Positions 7,251-13,571 of a stretch of 18,296 nt of DNA are shown in pieces. The position numbers and the translations under genes are program-made. Each line of letters opens with the position of its first letter. Within the stretch, counting starts at the first letter, position 1. A model generated the notes under the pieces. That model saw only the letters and a program-made list of their open reading frames with translations, searched no databases and was not told the origin of the DNA. The DNA is from CAYGBW01 sp964348185 (GTDB lineage Bacteria; Desulfobacterota; BSN033; WVXP01): assembly GCA_964348185.1 (NCBI GenBank), contig CAYGBW010000098.1, forward strand, positions 1 to 18,296. Direction: 5' to 3'.

Positions 7251-9113
7251 CTATCGAGCCGAACGCTCCAGGACCCAGTCAAGTCCCTGTTCTTTAAGGG
7301 TATCGGGGGTTGGGATTCCCTCTTTGGACCAACCCCTGAGCCGGTAGTATTCGGATACCATCAGCCCCAGGTTGGGAACCACCCCTGCGGCTTTTCCGTC
7401 AGGTTTGGGCTCGGTCAACATCCTGGGGGGAAGGGTGTCGTCTTTTCGGCTGATGCCCAGGCGAACATTGTACATCCGTTTGAGATTGAAGATCTTCTCT
7501 CCCAGATGGATCAATCGGTTTTGATCGGTTTTCCATCCCGTTACCTTCTCTACCCACAGGGCGATCATCTTCGGACCTACGCGACCGATGAAGAGAAACT
7601 TACAGAGGCCAAGGGGGTTGAAGATACTCATGTAGTTTTGTAGGTCATAGCATAGTCTGGCCTTTCCTTCTGATACGTGGGGATCGGGGGGCTCAGTATA
7701 TCCCATGTCAGCCAGAGGAATCCCGCGACCAATAAAATAGGTGAGGCCTTCCAGATGACATCCGCCCCGGTTTGCCGTGGCGTAGTTGACCGCCATGGAG
7801 GTGAAGGCCCGGGGATCATGAAAGGCGATCTCCATGCCCTTCGCATCCACCACGTACTCTGGAGCGAGTCCTCCCAGTTTTTCAGCGGCCCGTCGGGTTC
7901 CTTCTGCCAGAAGATCCCCCAAACCCCTTCTCTGTCCGATGAGATCAACGAGTTTCAGAATCGTCTCACCCTTGCCCCAGGCGATCTCAAGGCCGTCCGT
8001 GTCTGTTTTCGTGATGACCCCATTCTCATAAGCCTCCATGGCAAAGGCCACCGCCGCGCTGGTTGAAATCGTGTCCAGACCATAGCGATTGCACTTGTCG
8101 TTGGCTGCGGCAATGACCTCCCAGTTGTCATTGAGGCAGTTGGCCCCAAACCCTGCAATGGTCTCATATTCTGGCTGATGGCCCGAAATTCCCCCGTACG
8201 GCCCCTCAGCAATCTGAACGGTTTTGGCACATCGGATCGGGCAGGCATGACAGGTATGATGGGATTCCAGATACTTGGGAAGGTTAGTCTGGCCCGCGAT
8301 TCTACTCGCTCCTTCCCTGTAGCTTCCCAGCTGCCAGTTCTTAATGGGGAGGTCTCCTGTAAACTCTACCGCTTCCACCCCTCCCGGGGTCCCATAGGCG
8401 GTCAGCCCTCCAGCTCCTTTTTTCAGGATGGGCACGTCTTCCCTGAGGAGCCTGCGGAGTCCCTCCTTGTCTTCTAATTCGATTCGCCTTCTGCCGTAGG
8501 TCACGATAGCCTTGAGGCGCTTGGACCCCATGACGGCTCCGATCCCTCCCCGTCCTGAGGCTCTGGCCATTTTCCCTTCATGGGTGACCGAGGCAAATCG
8601 AACCTTTTTTTCTCCTGCCGGACCGATCGCTGCAACCTTTGCCCTGGACGCGGTCTCCTGGCGCAAAATCTCATCGGTCTCAAATGCATCCTTTCCCCAG
8701 AGGTGATTCGCATCTCGAAGCTCGACCCCCTGGTCTGAAACCCAGAGGTAGACCGGCTTCTCAGACTGATTCTGGAAGATGATGCCATCATACCCGCTGA
8801 ACCGCAGGTTGGCTCCCCAATACCCGCCGACTGCCGACTCGTTCCAGATTCCTGTCAATGGCGACCGGGCACAGACCACACTTCGACAGGCGCAAGGGAC
8901 CATCGTTCCCGTCAAAAGACCAGCCATGAATACGAGGGGGCTCTCAGGAGCCAGGGGATCTACTGTGGGATTGAGCTCTTCATAAAGGATTTTCGCAGCA
9001 AGTCCGCTTCCCCCGAGATAGTCGCAATAGTCTTGCTCAGGCACATGCCTCTCCTTGATCTGACCCGTTCTGAGGTCCACCTCGAGAAGCCTGCCCCAAA
9101 AGCCGTGGGCCAT
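7251..9113 (-). CDS. Tungsten-type aldehyde:ferredoxin oxidoreductase
   Basis: A 620-aa cytosolic enzyme that oxidises aldehydes to carboxylates, or reduces them in reverse, with ferredoxin as electron partner, using a bis-pterin tungsten (or molybdenum) cofactor and one [4Fe-4S] cluster. The N-terminal domain has the family patterns YLGGSGLAAKILYEEL, GGYWGANLRFSGYDGI and GRGGIGAVMGSKRLKAI. Cluster ligands are CHACPIRC (Cys288, 291, 295) and Cys504 in NPLGLCKF; the first three numbers match the Pyrococcus furiosus enzyme exactly as I recall it, which supports the ATG at 9113 over the reading-frame extension to 9185. AAGGA lies nine bases upstream of that ATG. No ferredoxin-like subunit or pterin-binding accessory gene is adjacent. 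The aldehyde substrate is unknown. Confidence 0.96.
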   Translation of the reverse strand: MAHGFWGRLLEVDLRTGQIKERHVPEQDYCDYLGGSGLAAKILYEELNPTVDPLAPESPLVFMAGLLTGTMVPCACRSVVCARSPLTGIWNESAVGGYWGANLRFSGYDGIIFQNQSEKPVYLWVSDQGVELRDANHLWGKDAFETDEILRQETASRAKVAAIGPAGEKKVRFASVTHEGKMARASGRGGIGAVMGSKRLKAIVTYGRRRIELEDKEGLRRLLREDVPILKKGAGGLTAYGTPGGVEAVEFTGDLPIKNWQLGSYREGASRIAGQTNLPKYLESHHTCHACPIRCAKTVQIAEGPYGGISGHQPEYETIAGFGANCLNDNWEVIAAANDKCNRYGLDTISTSAAVAFAMEAYENGVITKTDTDGLEIAWGKGETILKLVDLIGQRRGLGDLLAEGTRRAAEKLGGLAPEYVVDAKGMEIAFHDPRAFTSMAVNYATANRGGCHLEGLTYFIGRGIPLADMGYTEPPDPHVSEGKARLCYDLQNYMSIFNPLGLCKFLFIGRVGPKMIALWVEKVTGWKTDQNRLIHLGEKIFNLKRMYNVRLGISRKDDTLPPRMLTEPKPDGKAAGVVPNLGLMVSEYYRLRGWSKEGIPTPDTLKEQGLDWVLERSAR

Positions 9114-9274
9114 GATGATCCGTCCTTTCTGTTGGTGCTCTTCAAATCTGAAACAGAAAAACCATAACCGGTAAACGTTATCCATTCCCTGGGAGTTTCG
9201 AACACGAGGCCCATCTCATTCCCATACCTCCACGGCCTTCTCGAAAGCGGATTATGAGCCTCGGCGTTTGGTCT

Positions 9275-9303
9275 ATGTTCTATTAAACAGACTCCCTTGT
9301 CAA
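9275..9303 (-). promoter_or_regulatory. Possible promoter for the AOR gene
   Basis: A perfect TTGACA (9298-9303, minus strand) is followed after 17 nt by GAACAT (9275-9280, 3 of 6). It begins seven bases after the stop of the upstream isomerase-like gene, leaving a leader of about 155 nt. The weak -10 limits confidence. Confidence 0.35.
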
Positions 9304-9309
9304 GGAGGG

Positions 9310-10092
9310 TTACGGGTGGACCTCTCCCATGAGTTGCATGAATCCCAGGATGCTTGGCTCGAGGTCCTCTTCTCGGCCGGGTTCTAGAGAATAGAGGGGC
9401 TTGACTCTCACGTGTCGACGGATGAGACGGAAGAGAGAGGGAAAGTCGATGTTTCCCTCGCCCATGGGAAGATGATCGTCCCTGCTGCCCGCATTATCAT
9501 GGAGGTGGACTTCCACGAGGTAGGGCGCCATTATTCTCACCCATTGATCCATGGGTGCATCGGCAAATGCATTGAAGTGACCCACATCGAAGCAATATCG
9601 AAACCGACGAGATCCGATGGCTTCCAGGAGAGACAAGAGGGTGGTGGGGTTTTTTTCGAATACATTTTCTACGGCCAGAATCGTGTCGATTTGCTCAGCC
9701 CTTTCGACAACAGGTCTCCAGGTTTCCACACTGCCCTGCAACCAGAGGTCCTCATAACCCTGAAATCGCCAGGGATCATATCCCGAATGGAAGACCACGC
9801 AACGTGATCTGAAGATTTCAGCCACCTCCATGGCCTGATCAAATCTCTCTCTGGTCACAGCCCGGACCTTCGGGTCGGCGCCGCCCGGGCTGAGATCCCT
9901 GAAGGGCCCATGGAGGGTATTTTCCAAACCCACCCCGTGGAGCCTCGCAGCCAACCGACGGGCCTCGGCCCTATCCAGTCTATCCAGGGTCGAGCCGTCA
10001 AGGACGACCTCAGGGAAGAGCCCTTTTGCTACCACCTCCTCGATTCGGGCACAAAGCAGGGGATAGGGAATGTTAACAAAGAACCTTTCCAT
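9310..10092 (-). CDS. Sugar phosphate isomerase/epimerase-like TIM-barrel protein
   Basis: A 260-aa protein of the xylose isomerase-like/AP endonuclease 2 superfamily. Metal-site residues appear in the usual order: His61 (TLHGPF), His102 (VVFHSGYD), Glu142 (LAVENVFEKN), Asp169 and His172 (CFDVGHFNAF), His198 (EVHLHDN) and Glu237 (YSLEPG), with HLPMGEGNIDF between the last two. Members act as sugar epimerases or isomerases, endonuclease IV, or enzymes on inositol-like compounds; this sequence is too divergent for me to choose. The ATG at 10092 has GGAG about six bases upstream. It follows the K+ channel gene by 69 nt on the same strand, with a strong hairpin between. Confidence 0.88.
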   Translation of the reverse strand: MERFFVNIPYPLLCARIEEVVAKGLFPEVVLDGSTLDRLDRAEARRLAARLHGVGLENTLHGPFRDLSPGGADPKVRAVTRERFDQAMEVAEIFRSRCVVFHSGYDPWRFQGYEDLWLQGSVETWRPVVERAEQIDTILAVENVFEKNPTTLLSLLEAIGSRRFRYCFDVGHFNAFADAPMDQWVRIMAPYLVEVHLHDNAGSRDDHLPMGEGNIDFPSLFRLIRRHVRVKPLYSLEPGREEDLEPSILGFMQLMGEVHP

Positions 10093-10137
10093 GGGCGCTC
10101 CATTCGTCTTTGCCAGAATACCCTGTCCCCCTTGACA

Positions 10138-10157
10138 CCCCGCCGCTTGCGGCGGGG
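10138..10157. terminator. GC-rich 9-bp hairpin after the K+ channel gene
   Basis: CCCCGCCGC and GCGGCGGGG form a perfect inverted repeat around a TT centre. It starts four bases past the K+ channel stop on the minus strand. No U-tract follows on that strand (TGTCAAGG), so it may be an RNA 3'-end stabiliser or a dispersed palindrome rather than a classic intrinsic terminator. Confidence 0.5.
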
Positions 10158-10161
10158 AGCT

Positions 10162-11094
10162 TCATTTGAGGCCCTCAGGCCCTCTCTGAAACCCGACCCG
10201 TCTTTCCAGTTTGTCCAGGTTTTTTCTCTCTCCCAGGGTAATCAGGATGTCCCCTGTCTCTACCCGGGTTTCTGATGAGGGGTTGTAAATCATTTTGCCT
10301 GATTCCTTTTTGATGCCGACGACGATGAGATCGAGCTCGCTCCGAATCCCTGAATCGCGCAGTGTGGATGCAGGGAGGCGGGCAACACTATGGACCTTGA
10401 TTTCTTCCAGTTGGAGTTCGAGACTCCGTTTGTGCATGGCAATCTCGATGAAATCGACCACGGCCGGTTGGAGGAGGGCCATGGCCATCCGTTGTGCCCC
10501 CATGAGATAAGGGGAGACGGCTTTGTTAGCCCCCGCCGCAACGAGGCATGTCGCAGAATCGATGCCAGCCTTTTGCAGGGTCTCGTCATCGGTCGCATCC
10601 CCAGTGACATAGTAATAGTTCTTTTCCTCGACTTCCTGCGCGATCCTCGGCTCCCTTTCGACAACAACGAAAGGGAGAGGCTTTTCTGCCAGCTCCTTGC
10701 AGATATAGCTTCCGATTCGCCCAAACCCGCAGATGATATAATGGTTTTTGAGACTCCCGATTTTTTTCTCCAATTTTCTCCTCCCAAAGATCCTTCTGAC
10801 CTCCCCCTCAACCATAATCCTTGCCAGTCCAACCACGACAAAGGCGACCATTCCCACACTGGCAAGAATCAGGATCATGGTGAAAACGATTCCTCCATGA
10901 GAAAGGGGCCTGACTTCACCAAACCCAACCGTTGTGATCGTTATGACAGTCATATAGAGAGAATCAAGAGGTCCCCATCCCTCGATCAGGGAATACCCCA
11001 AGGTTCCCCCGACGAGGACGATGACCAGAAAGGAAAGGCCGAATTTGAGCTGCCCGACAACATCCATGGGATGGTGGAATACGGGGTCGAACAT
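10162..11094 (-). CDS. Two-TM potassium channel with a shortened RCK (TrkA-N/TrkA-C) domain
   Basis: From the ATG at 11094 this is 310 aa. TM1 spans about residues 18-37, the pore helix leads to a K+ selectivity filter TVGFGE (55-60), and TM2 spans about 68-92. The cytosolic part has the Rossmann start NHYIICGFGRIGSYIC (Gly123, 125, 128), an acidic residue (Glu146) at the end of beta-2 and VTGDATDDETL (163-173), followed by a TrkA-C-like domain from about 210. Between CLVAA (183-187) and GANKAVSPY (188-196) relatives carry about 40 residues (beta-alpha-beta) that are missing here; the frame stays open. Longer frames reach 11136, but a promoter-like pair lies inside that stretch. None of the candidate ATGs (11136, 11094, 11067) has a good Shine-Dalgarno site, so the start is uncertain. 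Confidence 0.88.
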   Translation of the reverse strand: MFDPVFHHPMDVVGQLKFGLSFLVIVLVGGTLGYSLIEGWGPLDSLYMTVITITTVGFGEVRPLSHGGIVFTMILILASVGMVAFVVVGLARIMVEGEVRRIFGRRKLEKKIGSLKNHYIICGFGRIGSYICKELAEKPLPFVVVEREPRIAQEVEEKNYYYVTGDATDDETLQKAGIDSATCLVAAGANKAVSPYLMGAQRMAMALLQPAVVDFIEIAMHKRSLELQLEEIKVHSVARLPASTLRDSGIRSELDLIVVGIKKESGKMIYNPSSETRVETGDILITLGERKNLDKLERRVGFQRGPEGLK

Positions 11095-11103
11095 TTTGGC
11101 CGC

Positions 11104-11132
11104 GTTATACCATCTACCCGGGAAAAACTCAA
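11104..11132 (-). promoter_or_regulatory. Extended -10 promoter for the K+ channel gene
   Basis: On the minus strand TTGAGT (11127-11132, 4 of 6) and TATAAC (11104-11109, 5 of 6) are 17 nt apart, with TGG directly before the -10. Transcription would start about 3-4 nt before the ATG at 11094, suggesting leaderless or nearly leaderless expression. Confidence 0.4.
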
Positions 11133-11236
11133 CCATTAATTCAACGTCTGGGAAGGACTACAATCTGAAGTCGGCCAGCCCAATTGGGGGGGAAGCGAAC
11201 TCAGTTCTCTTCCTCATGATGATCGCCGGGCTTTTA

Positions 11237-11265
11237 TTGCAATCTCCAGTGCCTTGTGTTATATA
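11237..11265 (+). promoter_or_regulatory. Extended -10 promoter for tatB-tatC-radC
   Basis: TTGCAA (11237-11242, 4 of 6), a 17-nt spacer ending in TGT, and TATATA (11260-11265). The TGn extension compensates for the imperfect -35. The predicted start near 11272 leaves about 20 nt before the tatB ATG, enough for its AGGAG site. Confidence 0.45.
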
Positions 11266-11291
11266 TTCGAGGACTTTTCCAGGAGAATCTC

Positions 11292-11693
11292 ATGTTTGGA
11301 ATCGGAATGCCTGAGCTGTTGGTCATCCTTGGGCTGGCACTCATTATCCTGGGACCCAAAAAGCTTCCCGATCTGGCCAGGGGACTTGGACGGGCCATGA
11401 GGGAGTTCAGAAAGGCAACGGACGAAATGAAGGAAAGCTTCCAGGAGGAGGCCAGGGAACTCGAACAGATGAGAGATACGATCGTGGAGGGGATCGACCG
11501 TGCAGCAGAACAGGAGGATTGGGAGGAACACCTAGCCGAGCAGTCCAAAGACTCTGAAAAGGATGCAGGGACTGCTGTAGACGATGCCTGGGCCGGGAAG
11601 GCTGTGGAAGATCCGGAAGAAACGGATGAAGTGAGCGATGCAGACAGGGGAAAAGCGTCGACCCAAGAGAGAGAAGAACCACCTCCCGGATGA
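11292..11693 (+). CDS. tatB: Twin-arginine translocase subunit, TatB-like
   Basis: A 133-aa single-pass membrane protein of the TatA/TatB family. The N-terminus MFGIGMPELLVILGLALIIL is the TM helix, with Glu8 placed as in TatB; the hinge GPKKLPDLARGLG and an amphipathic helix (about 30-60) follow, then a long acidic, disordered tail. The Glu8 and the length favour TatB over TatA, which is usually shorter, but one protein may serve both roles since no second copy is adjacent. Start: the ATG at 11292 has AGGAG seven bases upstream; the frame reads back to 11256 without a better site. The tatC gene follows directly, as expected for TatBC substrate-receptor partners. Confidence 0.9.
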   Translation: MFGIGMPELLVILGLALIILGPKKLPDLARGLGRAMREFRKATDEMKESFQEEARELEQMRDTIVEGIDRAAEQEDWEEHLAEQSKDSEKDAGTAVDDAWAGKAVEDPEETDEVSDADRGKASTQEREEPPPG

Positions 11694-11700
11694 CAGCAAA

Positions 11701-12450
11701 ATGCCCATCACGGCCCATCTGGAGGAATTGCGGCGGCGCCTGATTATCTGTGCTGTGGCTGTGGGGATCGGATTTGTCGGTTCATACTACTTCGCCTCGA
11801 GGATCTTCGAAGTTCTCATGGCCCCCCTCTTGAAGGCCCTTCCCCCTGAAAGCACGCTCATCTTTACCGGGGTCACGGAAGCCTTTTTCACCTACCTTAA
11901 GGTGGCCATCCTTGCCGGGGTATTCATTTCTTCGCCCCTGATTCTCTATGAAATCTGGGCCTTTGTGTCTCCCGGACTCTATACGAGAGAAAAGCGGTAT
12001 GTTATCCCCTTTGTTATATTTTCTACCCTGTTCTTCATCGGGGGCGGGCTTTTTGGCTACTTTATCGTTTTCCCCTATGGGTTCAAGTTCCTCCTCGGCT
12101 TTGCCACCGAGTTTATCCGGCCCCTCCCCAGAATCAAGGAATACTTTTCCCTTGCCTCAAAGCTCCTTCTGGCCTTCGGCGTGGTTTTTGAACTGCCCCT
12201 TTTTGTGTTTTTTCTGACCAAGATGGGTCTTGTCAACTCCAGACTCTTGATCAGACAGTTTAAGTATGCCGTTCTCCTGATGTTCATCGTTTCGGCCATT
12301 CTCACCCCACCGGACGTGGTCACCCAATTCATGATGGCCGGTCCTCTTCTGTGTCTCTATGGCCTCAGTATCATTGTTGCCAGAGTCTTCGGAAAGGAGT
12401 CTGCAAAAGAAAAAGACGAAGGAGAGGAAGCGTTGGATGCCGATGGATAA
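11701..12450 (+). CDS. tatC: Twin-arginine translocase subunit TatC
   Basis: TatC is the polytopic inner-membrane protein that binds twin-arginine signal peptides and, with TatB, forms the receptor for export of folded proteins. From the ATG at 11701 it is 249 aa, the usual length. It begins MPITAHLEELRRRLI, the conserved cytosolic motif, and has six hydrophobic segments; FVSPGLYTREKRYVIPFV and FGVVFELPLFVFFLTKMGLV are strongly family-like, and ILTPPDVVTQ lies before the last helix. An in-frame ATG at 11638 would add 21 hydrophilic residues and overlap tatB by 56 nt; I prefer 11701, eight bases past the tatB stop, though its GGA is ten bases away. radC overlaps the 3' end. Confidence 0.95.
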   Translation: MPITAHLEELRRRLIICAVAVGIGFVGSYYFASRIFEVLMAPLLKALPPESTLIFTGVTEAFFTYLKVAILAGVFISSPLILYEIWAFVSPGLYTREKRYVIPFVIFSTLFFIGGGLFGYFIVFPYGFKFLLGFATEFIRPLPRIKEYFSLASKLLLAFGVVFELPLFVFFLTKMGLVNSRLLIRQFKYAVLLMFIVSAILTPPDVVTQFMMAGPLLCLYGLSIIVARVFGKESAKEKDEGEEALDADG

Positions 12451-13132
12451 GGACTGGCGAAAGATCTCAGAGTGGCCAGAGGACGAGAGGCCCCGGGAGA
12501 AGTTGATTCGATTTGGTCCGGAAAACCTCTCCGACGCCGAGCTTTTGGCGATCCTGCTCCGTATTGGAAATCGAAAGGAGTCGGCCATCGATCTTGCCCG
12601 TCACCTGATCAGAGAGGCAGAGGGAGTGGCGGGAATCGATGGGAAGGGGATTTCAGAGCTGTGTCAGATCAGAGGGGTTGGGCCAGCCAAGGCGGCTCAG
12701 CTAAAGGCCGCCTTTGAAATCGGAAAGCGTCTGCTGTCTAGTCATGGAGCAAAAAAGAGAAGAATTACATCGAGTCAGGACGTTTATCAGATTCTCTCCC
12801 CCCATCTCCGCCACCGAAAGCGGGAGGTCTTCAAGGTTATTTTTCTAACCCGGCGAAACGCCATTCTCAAAGAGCAGACCCTATTTGAGGGGAGCCTGAC
12901 CGAAAGTCTCGTCAACCCCCGGGAGATCGTCAAGAGCGCGTTGGCCCAATCGGCCGCCGGGGTGATCTTTGTGCACAACCATCCCAGCGGAGATCCCTGC
13001 CCGAGCCCGGAGGACCGAAGGATGACCGACCAGCTTGTTCGAGCCTGTGGACTCGTGAACATCCGGGTCGTGGATCATATCATCATTGGGGACCACGGCT
13101 ATTACAGTTTTGCTGAAGAGAAACAGCTGTGA
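12437..13132 (+). CDS. radC: RadC-family JAB/MPN domain protein
   Basis: A 231-aa protein of the RadC (UPF0758) family. It opens with the typical ISEWPEDERPREKLIRFG, has a helix-hairpin-helix region around ELCQIRGVGPAKAAQLKAAFEIGKRL, and ends in a JAMM metal site VHNHPSGDPCPSPED with Ser and Asp ligands in the usual places. The name reflects an old link to recombination repair that is not firmly established; a metal-dependent hydrolase or DNA-associated role is likely. The ATG at 12437 overlaps the tatC end by 14 nt, with GAGGAAG nine or so bases upstream; an ATG at 12443 is an alternative. It is probably co-transcribed with tatBC. Functional coupling to Tat is not implied. Confidence 0.93.
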   Translation: MPMDKDWRKISEWPEDERPREKLIRFGPENLSDAELLAILLRIGNRKESAIDLARHLIREAEGVAGIDGKGISELCQIRGVGPAKAAQLKAAFEIGKRLLSSHGAKKRRITSSQDVYQILSPHLRHRKREVFKVIFLTRRNAILKEQTLFEGSLTESLVNPREIVKSALAQSAAGVIFVHNHPSGDPCPSPEDRRMTDQLVRACGLVNIRVVDHIIIGDHGYYSFAEEKQL

Positions 13133-13219
13133 GTCTCCCCTTGAACCTCCTGAATCTCTAATGTCTTATTCTCCACAGTCCACAGAAGAGATCTCCCCTC
13201 TCGATGCAACACACCCATA

Positions 13220-13261
13220 TTGACTGGCCAGCAGAAAGACAGCCATGTAGATGGCAGTCAA
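13220..13261 (+). other. Bulged hairpin downstream of radC
   Basis: TTGACTGGCCA (13220-13230) pairs with TGGCAGTCAA (13252-13261) over ten base pairs with one bulged G; the loop is 21 nt. No T-tract follows. It could mark the RNA 3' end of the tat-radC transcript. Confidence 0.35.
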
Positions 13262-13419
13262 AATCCTGAGGGTTGGAAAACCTCTTCCCCTTTTGTTCAC
13301 CGAAGAGGATAGAGTCGGTGAGAGAATCATTTTTTGCTCCGTAAATCAGTAAACAACTATTCATCTTTGCCAAAGAATATTATCCATTTTTGTACTTCTT
13401 TCAAATATAAGAAAGACGA

Positions 13420-13448
13420 TTGACACTTTTTCAAAATTTACTTAAAAT
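13420..13448 (+). promoter_or_regulatory. Near-consensus sigma70 promoter for the TRAP binding protein
   Basis: TTGACA (13420-13425, 6 of 6), a 17-nt spacer and TAAAAT (13443-13448, 5 of 6), preceded by A/T-rich sequence that could act as an UP element. The predicted start is near 13455, with a leader of about 117 nt. This is the best promoter match in the window. Confidence 0.7.
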
Positions 13449-13473
13449 ATCCACAGAACGGAGCGGTTCTCAA

Positions 13474-13488
13474 ATCGATTTTATCGAT
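13474..13488. promoter_or_regulatory. Palindrome just downstream of the predicted start site
   Basis: ATCGATTTTATCGAT is a perfect inverted repeat (two ATCGAT half-sites around TTT) about 20-34 nt past the predicted transcription start of the TRAP binding protein gene. The position suits a repressor operator; it could also form a small leader hairpin. Confidence 0.35.
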
Positions 13489-13571
13489 AGACAGATTCTG
13501 ACCCTCTTGCAGGATGATGAAAGAGCAACCGTTCATCAGATTCCAAAATGAGGCCAAAGGGGAGGGTAACC

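Larger units (their letters stand above)
13133..13571. other. 439-bp AT-rich intergenic region
   Basis: It separates radC from the TRAP binding protein gene. It contains a bulged hairpin (13220-13261), an AT-rich stretch (about 13330-13450), a near-consensus promoter (13420-13448) and a palindrome (13474-13488). A 71-codon minus-strand frame (13158-13373) has no ribosome binding site and no recognisable motif; I leave it out as a gene. Confidence 0.6.

Noticed and set aside
6912..7643. 243-codon plus-strand frame across the carboxyltransferase start, repeat and AOR end
   Set aside because: It crosses two real genes and an intergenic repeat and shows no protein-like features.
9114..9185. Longer N-terminus for AOR beginning at 9185
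   Set aside because: The extra residues are not family-like, while the 9113 start has a ribosome binding site and gives the expected cluster cysteine numbering.
10390..11139. 249-codon plus-strand frame opposite the K+ channel gene
   Set aside because: Antisense shadow; the minus-strand frame carries the TVGFGE filter and the nucleotide-binding motif.
13158..13373. 71-codon minus-strand frame downstream of radC
   Set aside because: No ribosome binding site, no motif, and it overlaps a hairpin and AT-rich regulatory sequence.
13169..13455. DnaA-box-like sites (TTCTCCACA, TTATCCATT, ATATCCACA) in an AT-rich gap, suggesting an origin
   Set aside because: The matches are imperfect, few and widely spaced, and the last overlaps the -10 of a strong promoter; no dnaA, dnaN or partition genes are near.
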